This document shows positions 1-9,364 of a DNA stretch of 32,000 nucleotides, in pieces. The DNA is from Cristatella mucedo. Lineage: Eukaryota; Bryozoa; Phylactolaemata; Cristatellidae. Under the pieces are notes generated by a model. That model saw only the letters and a list, made by a program, of their open reading frames with translations. It was not told where the DNA came from and did not search any database. The stretch spans positions 1,110,501-1,142,500 of the forward strand of contig WPIO01000132.1 in assembly GCA_009760855.2 (NCBI GenBank), written 5' to 3'. Position 1 is the first letter of the stretch. Each line of letters begins with the position of its first letter. The translations under genes were made by a program, and so were the position numbers.

Positions 1-1035
1 TCGCCGCCGTGTGTGCGCCGCCGTCATGCGCCTCGTCTGGATTGGCTAGTCTCACTGCCCTCTGGCCATCCGGGGTCGTAGAAGAGCGAGGCGGCGGCAT
101 TAGTTATTGCTCCTTGGTGTCGGTCGCGTGCTCGACCACTCTGTTGTTCCATACGCAAGCGCTGTGCCAGCAGCAGATCAGACTGCCCTATGTCCAAACA
201 TGTCCACGCTGTCCATTCGAGGCCGGTCGTAGCTTTTTTGAAAGTACCCTGGAGGCGTGCTTCCCATGCCTCTGTTGAACGCTCGCGCTGCACCGCACAT
301 GCCCGTTTCTCGCCATAGTTCGCTTTGGCGCCTGGCGGCCTTATTGTGCTGACGATTTGGTTCTTTCTTCGAGCCTGCTTTAGCACGTAGGTAGGTAGGG
401 CAACGCGGCAGGATCGGCGCGTTGGTCGTCGCGTGATCCTCTCGCGCTGCTGCTGCTCCCCGACTCCGCTTTTGAGTTGGCGCTTTTGTCGTTGCCGAAG
501 CTCTGCTCTCTCTTTTTTCCTCTCTGTCCTTGTCGTAGTACCCAACTCGTGCCAACTGCCGCTTTCACGAGCTAGCCGCTTGATAAATCTACTCAGGTGG
601 GTGTGGCTCCTCTTTCCCTTTGCTCTTTGATGCTCCGAGTATTCATGTACTCCTTGCCAGGTCTGTGTGCACAAATTGACCGGCACGCGGCGGCCGAAAT
701 TCGAATTCCTTTGCGGCTCCCGCATCTTCTTTCTCAATTCTAATGTCCTTAAGTCGACGTGAACCTGTCTGGTCGAGCCAACCACCTGCTCTCGATGTCT
801 GTCTGCACTCTCTAACTCTCCACTATCGGCCACAGGGTCACAGGATTGCGTGCCGAGCGCGCGCGACTCTGTGTCAGCTGTTCGCGGACGTCGCACTCAT
901 GCTTCCCGGAAGAAGACAGAGGAGGGAGCTTGTGCGCTCAGGGTTGCTTGGCCGTGGCGCGTCCTCGGATGGGAGCTGCTGCTGCTGTGCGCTCGTGTCG
1001 CGCTCTGTCTGCCAGCTGTCGTCTGCTTCTTGCAG
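1..1035. other. Pyrimidine-rich stretch before first traced TRAK exon
   Basis: The + strand is rich in C, T and CTG/GCTG runs, and there are no recognisable repeats. It is most simply read as the end of a TRAK intron, with its acceptor at 1035. A 290-codon frame is open on the minus strand (896 down to 24), but it is Arg/Gln/Glu-rich, as expected from purine-rich antisense DNA with few stops, and matches nothing I know. I searched for the missing HAP1_N block (ARIGQ-type) and did not see it. Confidence 0.5.
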
Positions 1036-1114
1036 ACCCTGAACCTTCGCAGCGAAACGCTCGACTATGAGGAGAAGGAGCACCGACTAACCGAGGACTG
1101 CGTCCGCCAGCTGA
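1036..1114 (+). CDS. TRAK: TRAK exon a (HAP1_N coiled coil)
   Basis: First recognisable exon, 26 codons plus one base. It reads TLNLRSETLDYEEKEHRLTE then DCVRQL, which corresponds to the conserved YEEKEQQLVxDCVKEL block of TRAK coiled coils. The acceptor is a pyrimidine-rich run ending CTTGCAG at 1035 and the donor is CTGA|GTGCGT. The ending base A joins the AC of the next exon to give an Asn codon, making VRQLNDARKRL, a good match to the family's VKELRDANVQ. The reading frame stays open leftward to about 850, but that stretch has no family similarity and is taken as intron. Confidence 0.9.
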
Positions 1115-1306
1115 GTGCGTCGTGCCAGCTGACAGACAGTCCGCCGCGCGAGCGACTTGGACAGCTAGCGCCTCAACATCCGCTGCCGAGCCGTGATAGC
1201 TGCTTGCGCTCCCGCTTCCGGTAAAGTGAGAAGTGACCGCTGAGTAGTGCCGCTCATGTGCGCCCCGATGCAGCGACGTGTCGCTTTTTGTTGCTGTCGC
1301 CCCTAG

Positions 1307-1437
1307 ACGATGCCCGGAAACGTCTGCGGGAGCTGCAGGCCGAGCTAGACCGGAAAGGGGTCGAGTTCATTCAGTGTCAGGAAGAGTGCTCGTCGTTGCT
1401 GTCGCAGCTAGTGAACGGTCAGCATAAAACGAAGCAG
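1307..1437 (+). CDS. TRAK: TRAK exon b (HAP1_N coiled coil)
   Basis: The exon completes a split codon and adds 43 codons (residues 27-70 of the visible protein). It carries heptad-like helix followed by QEECSSLLSQLVNGQHK, equivalent to QEEISSLLSQIVDLQHK of vertebrate TRAKs. The acceptor is CCCCTAG at 1306 and the donor is AAGCAG|GTACGC. It ends in phase 0. The upstream intron is only 192 bp. Confidence 0.92.
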
Positions 1438-2289
1438 GTACGCGCTCTGGCCACCCGCTCTCGCAAGCTCCTCGTGACGAGCGGCTTCTGCAACTTGACC
1501 TTGCCCACTTAGGTCAGTCGTGTTGCATACCAGTGCCATTCGATGGATGGGTGCTGGCAGAGCACCTCCCTAGATGGTATATTTCCTAAGCCCTCTTGTC
1601 TAATTTTGGAGCTCTCTCAAGAGGCGTGTCTGGTTGAACGAAACATCCAACCAAACAGATCAACAGCAAGCTGGCTACGAGCCACGAATGCTGACGATTT
1701 AGTAGCAGCAGTCTTGGTTATTGTTGACTGCACCATGCGATTATTATCTGCAAGGAATGAACTGTGTCGTCCTCAGCTCGTATTTGAGAGAGTTTGCACT
1801 GGGGCAAGCAGATGCATAACTGTGATCAGATGTCTAATAATAATTTTAATCAGTTGTCTAACTGTATTCTGACAGAGATTGCTAAGCAGTCGCCGTCATC
1901 CGAAGCTGCCTCGGGAAGAGCTGTTGCCGATTTATATATGAGTATGGATAGATGTATATATGCCTTTATATATGAACTTGGCAGAGCCAGGCAGCTAATT
2001 TCTACCCCTCGGTCTCAATTTGCTCTGGGCCTGCTTGCCTGCTGAGTCGATTTTTTCGGTGACCCGCGGGCAAATGTGACAATGGCGATTTCGTGCTTCC
2101 TCGTTTGCCAGATCGTGTGCACCGCTGCTCGAATTAACCCGTGTGCCACTGTTGACCTTTGGAGTTCGGAAGCATCTAAATTTCCCATCCCCTCTCCCCC
2201 ACTGGGCTTTGGTCAGTAAAAATGCGCATGCCCAGTCTTTGCTCGCAGTACGTTCTGATCATACCCACCGCTCACTCGAATCATTGTAG
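1438..2289. other. TRAK intron, nothing recognised
   Basis: An 852-bp intron between exons b and c. It has short TATA-rich stretches near 1930-1970 but no repeat family, RNA gene or supported coding sequence. Confidence 0.5.
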
Positions 2290-2364
2290 CTGACGATTGA
2301 AAACTTGGAACTGCAGGAGCATCTCAAGGTAGCACAGGATGTTCAGAAGGATCTCGCGACAGAG
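2290..2364 (+). CDS. TRAK: TRAK exon c (HAP1_N coiled coil)
   Basis: Exactly 25 codons, phase 0 at both ends (residues 71-95). It matches the family block ExEELxxHLxAAKDAQRQLTAEL: here ENLELQEHLKVAQDVQKDL. The acceptor is TCATTGTAG at 2289 and the donor is GAG|GTCAGC. A clean in-frame cassette of this kind could be skipped without a frameshift, although loss would shorten the coiled coil. Confidence 0.92.
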
Positions 2365-2525
2365 GTCAGCCTTGGCTGCGCGGTCGGTCACCTTGGTCGT
2401 AGCAATGCACGCTCACAAGCCGCCGCCGTCGCCATTGCCCCACCGCTTCGTGCCTCGAATCTGGCTCCTCGCCATCGGTCGGACAGTACGCTAACGGCTT
2501 CTCGTGCTTCGGCTCTCGTTGGCAG

Positions 2526-2737
2526 CTGTTTGAAATCAAAGAGAAGTACGAGGAGTGCAAGGAGCTGCTGGAGAGCTCTCGAGAGGAGATGCAGTCTCTG
2601 CGGCAGCGGCAAGCCCCGCGTGTGGCCGCCTCAACCGGCCGCTACTTCGCGCCTCCTGCGCTGATGCTGCCGCCGCAGGACTCGCTGGCCGCCGAGATAG
2701 AAAGCCTCGGCCGCGACTCCTTCTCTGACGACCAGCG
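2526..2737 (+). CDS. TRAK: TRAK exon d (end of HAP1_N)
   Basis: Seventy codons plus two bases (residues 96-166). It starts with the coiled-coil end KYEECKELLESSREEMQSLR, equivalent to KYAECMEMLHEAQEELKNLR. After a short linker comes the family signature QDSLAAEIESL, the counterpart of MDSLAAEIEGT. The acceptor is CGTTGGCAG at 2525 and the donor is CAGCG|GTGAGT, a consensus donor. This exon ends the best-conserved N-terminal part of the protein. Confidence 0.94.
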
Positions 2738-3254
2738 GTGAGTGTGTGTGCACACGCCGTCGTCGTCGCCGTCGGCATCGTCTTCGTTCGCGCTCACGTC
2801 TGCCTTTGTCGAAAGAGCTCCGCCGGCACCTGGGGCGCGACTCGGGAGGTCGAACGGGCCGACCGACCCATCAACGAACGGGAGGCTTTTTGGCGTAGCC
2901 GCGAATGTAGCGCATGCGTCTGCCGACGATGTTGCCGCCTGACCTGCGTCGTGAGCAAACTGATTGGAACGCTATCTGTGCTGCTCGTCTGGTCATACGC
3001 TTCGTCTTAACGTCGAGTCGGCGCCGTGCGAGCCCGAGCCTTTAGCGGCAGGCGGTGAGCGGCAGCACCACTGAAACAGCGCTTTCACGCGCACGCATAG
3101 CTGGCGGCGATTGGATGAGGAAAGGCAGGAAAACGGTGCTGCAGGGCGGGCAGCAGCAGCTGGCAAGAGGGTGTGGTGTGTCAGCAGTACGTACCGGTCA
3201 CAGAGGTTCCGATGACTGCCTGCGTGTTGCCTCCCCGGCCAGAGGCAGAGATGT
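2738..3254. other. First part of TRAK intron d-e, nothing recognised
   Basis: GC-rich sequence with many CG dinucleotides directly after the donor at 2738. No repeat or gene recognised. Open frames here are short and compositionally driven. Confidence 0.45.
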
Positions 3255-3410
3255 AAAAAGTACTAGCTGATTTAACAGCCTCTTTTTGTATAGCGACAGT
3301 AGAGCCTTAAAGGCCTTTATCGCCGCTTTCAGTGGCAATAAAGGATCGCCTACTGCAGGCTTCGAAACCGCCAAGTTGGCACTTGTGGTGGCAAGTGAGG
3401 GCTGCTTTGA
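3255..3410 (-). repeat. SINE D copy 1 (tRNA-derived)
   Basis: A minus-strand, diverged copy of SINE D. Read on the minus strand it ends ...TATACAAAAAGAGGCTGTTAAATCAGCTAGTA then a T run. The internal pol III B-box region is degraded (GGCTTCGAAACC on the + strand for the expected GATTCGAACCC). It directly precedes a family A LINE fragment in the same intron. Confidence 0.75.
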
Positions 3411-3469
3411 TCTCGTGACCTTCCAGCGACCAGCCTCTCTCGAGTCGTATTGGGCCCTGGCCGACCCCT

Positions 3470-3945
3470 ATATTTATGTAATGTATCTCCATTTGTAACT
3501 CCACAAAGCCACAAAGACTGTGTGGGTGTTACGATTACGAAGGACAGTTTTGTATAGTGCACTCACAGCCTAAGCGACTTTCGGTATGCATTCGGTAGCC
3601 AATAGACTTCATCTCACGCAACAAAGAGAAAATGGGAAGCATAGCAGAGTCAGGAGAGCAGTTGAGGTAGTGAGTGGCATGGAAGTAGCAGCTCAAGACC
3701 ACTGGAAAGGATGAGCCATAGTCGGCAGCAGGGGAGTAATCGTGGAAGTGAGTTCCTCAGTCTAGGACCTGTAGAGCTACAGTTTCTGTCGCCAACGGTC
3801 TTTAAGCAGAGGAATGAAACAGCTAATGTATTGTCTATGGAGGAACTGAGGGCACTTGGAGGCTGAAACTGGTGCAGCAGTTCAGCTAGGTATGGAGGAG
3901 CCAAGCCGTGGTGGGCCTTGTGGGTCAGAAGAACTTTTATTTTTA
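3470..3945 (-). mobile_element. LINE family A 3' end, truncated
   Basis: A minus-strand fragment with the C-terminal end of a reverse transcriptase polyprotein (motifs LLTHKAHHGLAPPYLAELLH and GPRLRNSLPR) followed by about 250 bp of 3' UTR. It aligns along its length with 26760-27240. Its 5' end breaks off at a CAGCAGCAGC tract near 3950. It is inactive; the frame shows changes relative to the longer copy. Confidence 0.85.
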
Positions 3946-4272
3946 GCTGGCAGCAGCAGCAGGAGGCAGCAGTCCTCGGTGACCTCCTCGCGCTGCTGAC
4001 CACTTCTACGTCTTGGGGCAGTCAGCCGTTGCACCAGCAGTCTTGCCGGAGGGCATGGGTCGGCGGTGCGCTCGTGCCAAGGCTCTGGTGCCTCTATTAT
4101 TCCCCTGGTCTGCCTGCCCCCCTTCCCGAAAGACCACTGCTGGCCGCGTGTGAGCTTGCCTCTGCTGTGCGGTCACGCCCACGGTGGCTCGCCCTTCGAC
4201 GGCGCTGCCGGTGGCAGCATCGCGCGTATCGACGCTAGCGTTAGGAGCGCTGTCGTCCACCGCTCGTTGCAG
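3946..4272. other. CAG/CTG-rich end of TRAK intron before exon e
   Basis: GC-rich intron end with CAG repeats and a pyrimidine-rich run before the acceptor at 4272. Frames are open on both strands but none matches a known protein. Confidence 0.4.
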
Positions 4273-4779
4273 GCGTCGCACGCAGAAGGTGATCGAGACG
4301 GCGCACTACGTGCGCAAGCTCGGCGCCTCGGCCAATAGCATGTCGAGCAGCCGCCTGTCGAGCCGCACCTCGTCGATACTCGAGGGCAGCCCGGGCAACA
4401 GCCGCGGCGGCGGCGTTTTGGCCGGCGCCGCTTCGTCACTTCTCTCTCTGTCCGGCCCGACGTCATTGCCGATCGCTCGCACAGCTGCTGCTGCTGCTGC
4501 CGAACCGCAGCAGCAGCTGCAGACGACGACGCCGCCGTCGCGCATCAATCCGCTGCTCGCCGCGCCCATACCCGGCTCGGGCCGACCGAGGCGGCAGCCG
4601 TCGGGCGCCGCCACGCCTCTATCGCAGCTGTCGAGTCGGCCGGCATCGCCTCCGCCCGCGGGGTCCGGGCCCGGCAGCTTGCATGCCGCCACGGACAGCT
4701 CGACGGCCAGCGGAGGTGGAGGAGGAGGTTTGGCCCCTCGGCTGGCCTCGGCGCGAGTCGACGAAGTGGAAAAGCTGAG
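4273..4779 (+). CDS. TRAK: TRAK exon e (long low-complexity linker)
   Basis: Encodes about 169 residues (166-335). It opens with RRRTQKVIETAHYVRKLG, the equivalent of the family's QKRVFETVRxxNQ block, then runs into a long Ser/Ala/Gly/Pro linker with an Ala tract, a QQQLQ tract and a GGGGGG tract. It ends in VDEVEKLR. The downstream AG at 4285 would hit a stop after two codons, so the acceptor must be TTGCAG at 4272. The donor is GAG|GTGAGC. GC at third codon positions is high. The linker is not alignable to other TRAKs by eye and is probably disordered; the CTG/GCN-rich tracts suggest repeat expansion. Confidence 0.88.
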
Positions 4780-5007
4780 GTGAGCGGTTGCTGTACATCG
4801 GCTGCGCCTCGAGAAGTTCAAGCATCTGCTGCGCGCCTTGACCTCCTCGCCTGACCTGCCAATCGCGGCCGAAGCTTCAGGAGCTTGTGGCCGGGCATCG
4901 CACCCCGACCTTGAGTTGTGTATCGCCTGGCTCAACGGAAGTGGTAGACCATTATCCCAATCAAGTGCCCGATTAAATCCCCGTGCCCTATAGGGCCCGA
5001 CCGGAGT

Positions 5008-5136
5008 GCTTGTGTTCGTGCATGTGTATTTGTGTGTGTATTTGTGTGTGTGTGTGTGTGTGCGTGTGCGTGTGCGCGCACCAGCGTGCGTTTGTGTGCG
5101 TGCTTGTGTGTGTGTGTGCGCGTGCGTGTGTGTGGT
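5008..5136. repeat. (GT)n microsatellite, interrupted
   Basis: About 130 bp of TG dinucleotides with scattered TGCG and TTTG interruptions in the short intron between exons e and f. On the minus strand it creates an artefactual Thr-His repeat frame. Confidence 0.95.
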
Positions 5137-5223
5137 TCCACATATGCCATTGAAATAACTGCTATGATGGAGTGTCAGTGTCAGCGCTAGTACTTGAGGG
5201 CCGCGGTCGGTTTTCTTTTATAG

Positions 5224-5364
5224 AGTCACTCTTGGTAGATCCGGTATCCCCGGCTCGGGAGACCTGGAAGTCGCCTTGAGGCGGCTGGTGCTGCGGAGGC
5301 AGAACGAAGAAAGCGAAAGGAACTACTTCAAAGAGAATGGAGATGCTGGCGGCGGGCAAAGCGA
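5224..5364 (+). CDS. TRAK: TRAK exon f (Milton domain start)
   Basis: Encodes residues 335-382 and contains PGSGDLEVALRRLVLRRQN followed by EESERNYFKE. This is the strongest marker of TRAK family membership (family: PGSHDLETALRRLSLRREN-YLSERRFFEEE). The acceptor is TTTCTTTTATAG at 5223; using it gives R at the split codon and keeps phase. The donor is GCGA|GTAAGC. The exon follows a GT-repeat-bearing intron. Confidence 0.94.
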
Positions 5365-5424
5365 GTAAGCGTGTGAAAATGCCCTCGTTCCTACTGATGC
5401 CCTCGGCTCGGCTTCTGTGTTGCT

Positions 5425-5660
5425 TATAATAATAATAAGAAGAAGAACAATGTATTTGTATAGCGCCATCAGAGAGCTTAATCTATTTCAAGGCACTTTA
5501 CATATGCTGTAAAGGAAGCATGATCATATGGTCAGTCGTAGAATGCACAATGTCAGCAAGATTAACATGAATAGAGGTGACATGCACAGGGTCAGCATGC
5601 AAATATGGTTAATGGCAGCATGCACAGTGTCAGCACGCATAAGCACATCAAGGACGAATT
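5425..5660 (-). mobile_element. LINE family B 3' UTR fragment
   Basis: Starts with an AAT run (the ATT tail on the minus strand), then the tail hairpin GCGCCATCAGAGAGCTTAATC, then the 3' UTR with repeated GCATGCACAGGGTCAGCATGC-type phrases shared with 28590-28660 and the + strand copy at 18030-18110. It is truncated before the reverse transcriptase coding part. Confidence 0.85.
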
Positions 5661-6983
5661 GCCCATGCTGACTTCTCATTCCCGGCCCCCCTGCCTCGAG
5701 GCTTTCCTTCGATTTGCATAGCTATCGATTCGTTTACTCTGTGGCGGATAAGCAGTTTAGTGTGTTTGTTCGATCTGACTGCGCTGTTTTTCCTATGCGT
5801 TTAGTGTGTATGCTTCTGCATCCCGCCACCTTGCTGCTAACGACGATGGCCGTATTGCGTTGCTAAATCGGTAGCTGCCCTTCCCATTTATGTGAAAATC
5901 GCATGCGTTGCCGAGTCTACGAGCAAGCCGGCTGGCTTTGGCGAGAGACGTTGGGATGCCTGCGAGCACAACGTCTCCTCACCGCAGCCCAGTTTATCAT
6001 GTTGCATCAGTACATTCCCTGTCGAACTGCGACCGATTTAGCTGAAGCCCATACCAGGCTGTTGAGTCTTTAAAAATGTATTCCGTCGTATCGATTGGCT
6101 GTAATTTCAATGGAACCGAGTGCCTTGGCTCCGAAACCGAGTGGACTCCAGGGCGCTTTATTTGCTCTGCTGCTTTGAGAATTCCCCTTGCTGACTCTTG
6201 CAGCTCATCATCCGCATACAGGTCTTCGTTATGCAGCCCATGTGTCAGTGAAAGTGGTGAGGCTCTGATGAGCCTGCTGGCTTATTTGGCTGTATCCTCT
6301 TGTCAATAAGACTCAAATCGTCTCTGGAGCCTGTGCTGAGTGCGGTGTCTGCCGCCGAAGCTGCTGTAGCCTCATAAATCTTGGTCAGAGTGTCGACAGA
6401 GCGATTGGCTTGGGGGCTAGCAACGCAGAAAGGTGTAGGTAATGGATGGATGGATAGTGGAGGTTTCTCCTTGTTTGTGTGATCGAGCGTGCGCAAACAT
6501 GCTGCCGATCCCTGTTGTCATGAATTCGCATGCACCATGCTCAGCAACTTGCTTTCGTGGTCGGCGCTCTTTACGGGAATTTTTGTCATCGCGTGCTGCC
6601 TGTTTGCCTTGATGCCTTGATTGTTGCATCTAGCCAGCTTAAGCTCCTCTTCGCTTCCGAGCTAGCCATATCAGACCAGGGCAGCTGGCAGGGCACCAGT
6701 ACTCTTGTGGGCGTGATTGTGCTTGTATTGCGCAACTCTTGCTGCTGCCTCTCTTTCCTTCCTATTGCTAGCGCTGTGATCCTTGTTGCTGCTCCCTGCT
6801 TGGCCATGGCTCTTTAGGAACCCTCTTTTGTTGCTAACGTCGTAGTTTTTGTGAGTGCTGCAGTGGCTCTCCATTGACGCACAGTCCTACTTTTTTTTGC
6901 TTCGGAACTGCTTAGGCGCCTGATCTGCATGGCTGTAATTGAATGCTGCACCTATGGTGCCCTGAAGGGGCGAAGTCGTTGCT
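5661..6983. other. TRAK intron f-g, no element recognised
   Basis: Roughly 1.3 kb of mixed-composition intron. Open frames up to 95 codons on both strands have no family similarity. Apart from the duplicated segment that follows at 6984, nothing is supported. Confidence 0.45.
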
Positions 6984-7164
6984 AACGTTAAGATCGCCGA
7001 GGTGTGGTCTGTTTTCTGTCAGAAGCGCTCGCGCTAGAAGAGGAGTAACAGGATCGTCTGTGGTGTTTTTGTGAGCAGATGCAGTCCTTAGCTCATAAGG
7101 GCTACAAACGTGCTTGTCTATCGTGTGCCACAATTATTATTATTACAGAGATCTGGTTTCTTGA
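6984..7164 (+). repeat. 181-bp exact direct duplication, copy 1
   Basis: Bases 6984-7164 are identical, base for base, to 8252-8432 (constant offset 1268). This copy lies in the intron just upstream of exon g. It contains no coding similarity and is not part of the four dispersed repeat families seen here. Confidence 0.95.
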
Positions 7165-7367
7165 GTGTTTCTATAACAAACAAGCTGCTTCCCCATCAAT
7201 CGAGATTGCAGTGGGCACGAAGTCGTTCACTGTGTTATGCAATTACTTGTCACTCTGTTTTGCCTATCGATCTTCTAAAGACTTGTTTCCTGAATTTGCT
7301 TCTTTCTACGTTTGGTGCCTCTGCTCTCAAGATACTGACATCTTAGCTGGTCGTATAATTGCCATAG

Positions 7368-7510
7368 GCTGACTGCAGATGGTGACAGTCCGAGGGCATC
7401 GTGTCGAACTCCTGACAGCTCCCTCTCGTCAGAGCTGTCCTGCTATGGATCTGGTTCGGGCTATGGCTTTCGCATGCCGGAGAAGCTGCAGATCGTCAAA
7501 CCAATCGAAG
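7368..7510 (+). CDS. TRAK: TRAK exon g (EKLQIVKP motif)
   Basis: Residues 382-430. A Ser-rich stretch (TPDSSLSSELSCYGSGSG) leads into MPEKLQIVKPIEG, almost identical to the family's LPEKLQIVKPLEG. An AG at 7378 would give an immediate stop, so the acceptor is GCCATAG at 7367. The donor GAAG|GTATTC is weak at its last positions but is the only GT that keeps the motif and the phase of the next exon. Confidence 0.93.
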
Positions 7511-7649
7511 GTATTCCCCGGAATGTGTCGTGCGTAGAAGAAACTACCTCTGCACTGCTTCCATGAGCACGTGGGCACTTTCACCCTTGAATAGCGCTTA
7601 TGTATCCATCCCCTCATGATTGCATAGTCAAGCCGGCAGGCAATTCCTA

Positions 7650-7793
7650 GCCGTAGCAGAAGAGCCTTTACGGCTATCACCTCCACTTGCAGTGGCAATA
7701 AAGAATCGCCCACCGAAGGATTCGAACCCCCAACTTGGTGATCGAGGCCGTGAACAGCAACCGTCTTATGTAGTGTGCCATCACGGCTCACCA
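7650..7793 (-). repeat. SINE D copy 2
   Basis: Minus strand. It carries the B-box complement GGATTCGAACCC and the shared body CAGTGGCAATAAAGAATCGCCC. The tRNA-like head ends in CATCACGGCTCACC. The 3' tail is missing, cut at about 7650. It abuts a LINE B fragment. Confidence 0.85.
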
Positions 7794-7794
7794 A

Positions 7795-8065
7795 AAAAAT
7801 GACCTTTTACAAGGTGACCACATCAGCTCCACTGTATAACCTGTATACTTTCATCTACGTAACATTGCAAAAACTCGGGCTTGCTTAGATAAGGCTACCA
7901 GAGCCAGACGGCCCCGTGCACTGTGTGATATTCCCTCTAGATTCTCCGAGTCGGCAACTGCCACATTTCACCACATTTAGTCGACCTGCCCTGGCTCCAT
8001 ATCAAGTAATGTCTCCATGTCAAAGTTTGGTCACTCATTTGTAGGTCCCTTCACTTCGACGTTCA
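7795..8065 (+). mobile_element. LINE family B reverse transcriptase fragment
   Basis: A decayed + strand piece with HISSTV, FHLRNIAK and, after frameshifts and stops, an HxxPLxxDLxWLxxK-like block. These are the thumb/C-terminal landmarks of L2/CR1-type reverse transcriptases. It is equivalent to 11370-11640. Confidence 0.7.
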
Positions 8066-8251
8066 GCTCTGTACTACTTGCTAATCGTGCATCCTTACAC
8101 ACCGCCGGCTCCTCTGCATCCGGGTGATTAGCTGTGCCTTTAACCAGCTTCAAACCCTTTAAGACCACGTCTTTAGTTAGGATGTCTGAAATACTATTAC
8201 TTCTAATATTTGATCGATGTCAGTCTCAATCCAGATCTATGAAGATCTATG
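8066..8251. other. Intron, nothing recognised
   Basis: Short unassigned stretch that ends in a tandem AGATCTATGA AGATCTATGA immediately before the second copy of the 181-bp duplication. Confidence 0.4.
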
Positions 8252-8432
8252 AACGTTAAGATCGCCGAGGTGTGGTCTGTTTTCTGTCAGAAGCGCTCGC
8301 GCTAGAAGAGGAGTAACAGGATCGTCTGTGGTGTTTTTGTGAGCAGATGCAGTCCTTAGCTCATAAGGGCTACAAACGTGCTTGTCTATCGTGTGCCACA
8401 ATTATTATTATTACAGAGATCTGGTTTCTTGA
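8252..8432 (+). repeat. 181-bp exact direct duplication, copy 2
   Basis: Identical to 6984-7164. This copy lies in the intron downstream of exon g, so exon g is flanked by the two copies. It is bordered on the left by a 10-bp tandem repeat (AGATCTATGA twice), possibly a breakpoint scar. Confidence 0.95.
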
Positions 8433-9217
8433 TTTTCCTTGATTTTCCATGTAGAACTGCTTGGAGGGTTGCCTTCTTAGTGCATAAATTTCGTCCTCTA
8501 ACTCCCCTTTGATTTCGTTTGATCGATCTATTTTCTCTTATCTGTTGGCACGGCACAATGTTTTTCACGCCAGTTCTCTAGTTCTCAGATGCTGGACGCT
8601 GTGATGGCCCACATAGGCATAGGTTAAGGGATGCCAATGAACGCTGGGCCCCTTTGGTGCTGTCCGAAGTGCTGTGTCCTGCTCGGTCAATTTGTCTACC
8701 TAACATGCTGCTCCAGCCTTCTTATGATTGGCTGCCTCTTACATTGTCATGGTCTGCTTCCTCCCAGACTTAGCCTCGCCTGCGATTAGTTTGGCCTTCT
8801 TTTGTGCTGGTGAGTGCATGCCACACTTACTAGCTAGGGTCACTTATGATTAAGCTTACCCATGGTCTTGGTGGCCACAAGGGCTTTCAGGCTTAACATA
8901 GCATGGTTGTGGGTAGGCCTTATTGCACCTGACGATTAAATCAAGAAATGTATAGTTGGCTAAGGAGCCGGAAATTCGGAGCAGAGCTGAAAGAAATTAT
9001 GTGACTAACCCACACAAAAAAGTGGTAGGGGGAGGAGCCAACAGGGGGTGGGGCCTTCGGGGGCTAGGATGGGTGGTGGTGTAGCAGCTGGTAGCTCTAG
9101 CATTGGTGCTGGTACTCTCCGCTTGATGCTTTCCTGTTGGAATGACTCAAACTCGATGACGAAATCAGAGGGTGGCCCTTATGTAGGACGTTTGGCGTTT
9201 CACTTAACCGTCTTCAG
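8433..9217. other. TRAK intron g-h, nothing recognised
   Basis: About 790 bp up to the acceptor of exon h. No dispersed repeat, RNA or coding sequence was identified. The G-rich run at 9020-9080 is unremarkable. Confidence 0.45.
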
Positions 9218-9364
9218 GTTCAGCCACACTGCATCATTGGCAGCGCCTAGCCACACCTCACCTCGGTGGTTTGCTCGAATGTCGCGATGGTGTGCAAATC
9301 AAGTTGGAGGAGCCGCACAAGTTCGAAGTGAGCTCATACTCGCTTAACGACCCGGAAGAGGATG
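9218..9364 (+). CDS. TRAK: TRAK exon h (LHHWQ / LNDPEED)
   Basis: Residues 430-479. With the G carried over from the previous exon it reads GSATLHHWQRLATPHLGGLL and ends SYSLNDPEED, the direct counterpart of GSATLHHWQQLAQPHLGGIL ... VYCLNDFEED. The acceptor is CGTCTTCAG at 9217 and the donor is GATG|GTAAAT. Vertebrate TRAKs have a VVTKGFRTLD segment between the two blocks; here it is replaced by a divergent VQIKLEEPHKFEV. Confidence 0.94.

Noticed and set aside
4306-4935. 209-codon minus frame opposite TRAK exon e
   Set aside because: Antisense shadow of the GC-rich exon; the + strand has the conserved blocks and splice sites.
4932-5150. 72-codon minus frame rich in Thr and His
   Set aside because: Translation of the GT repeat.
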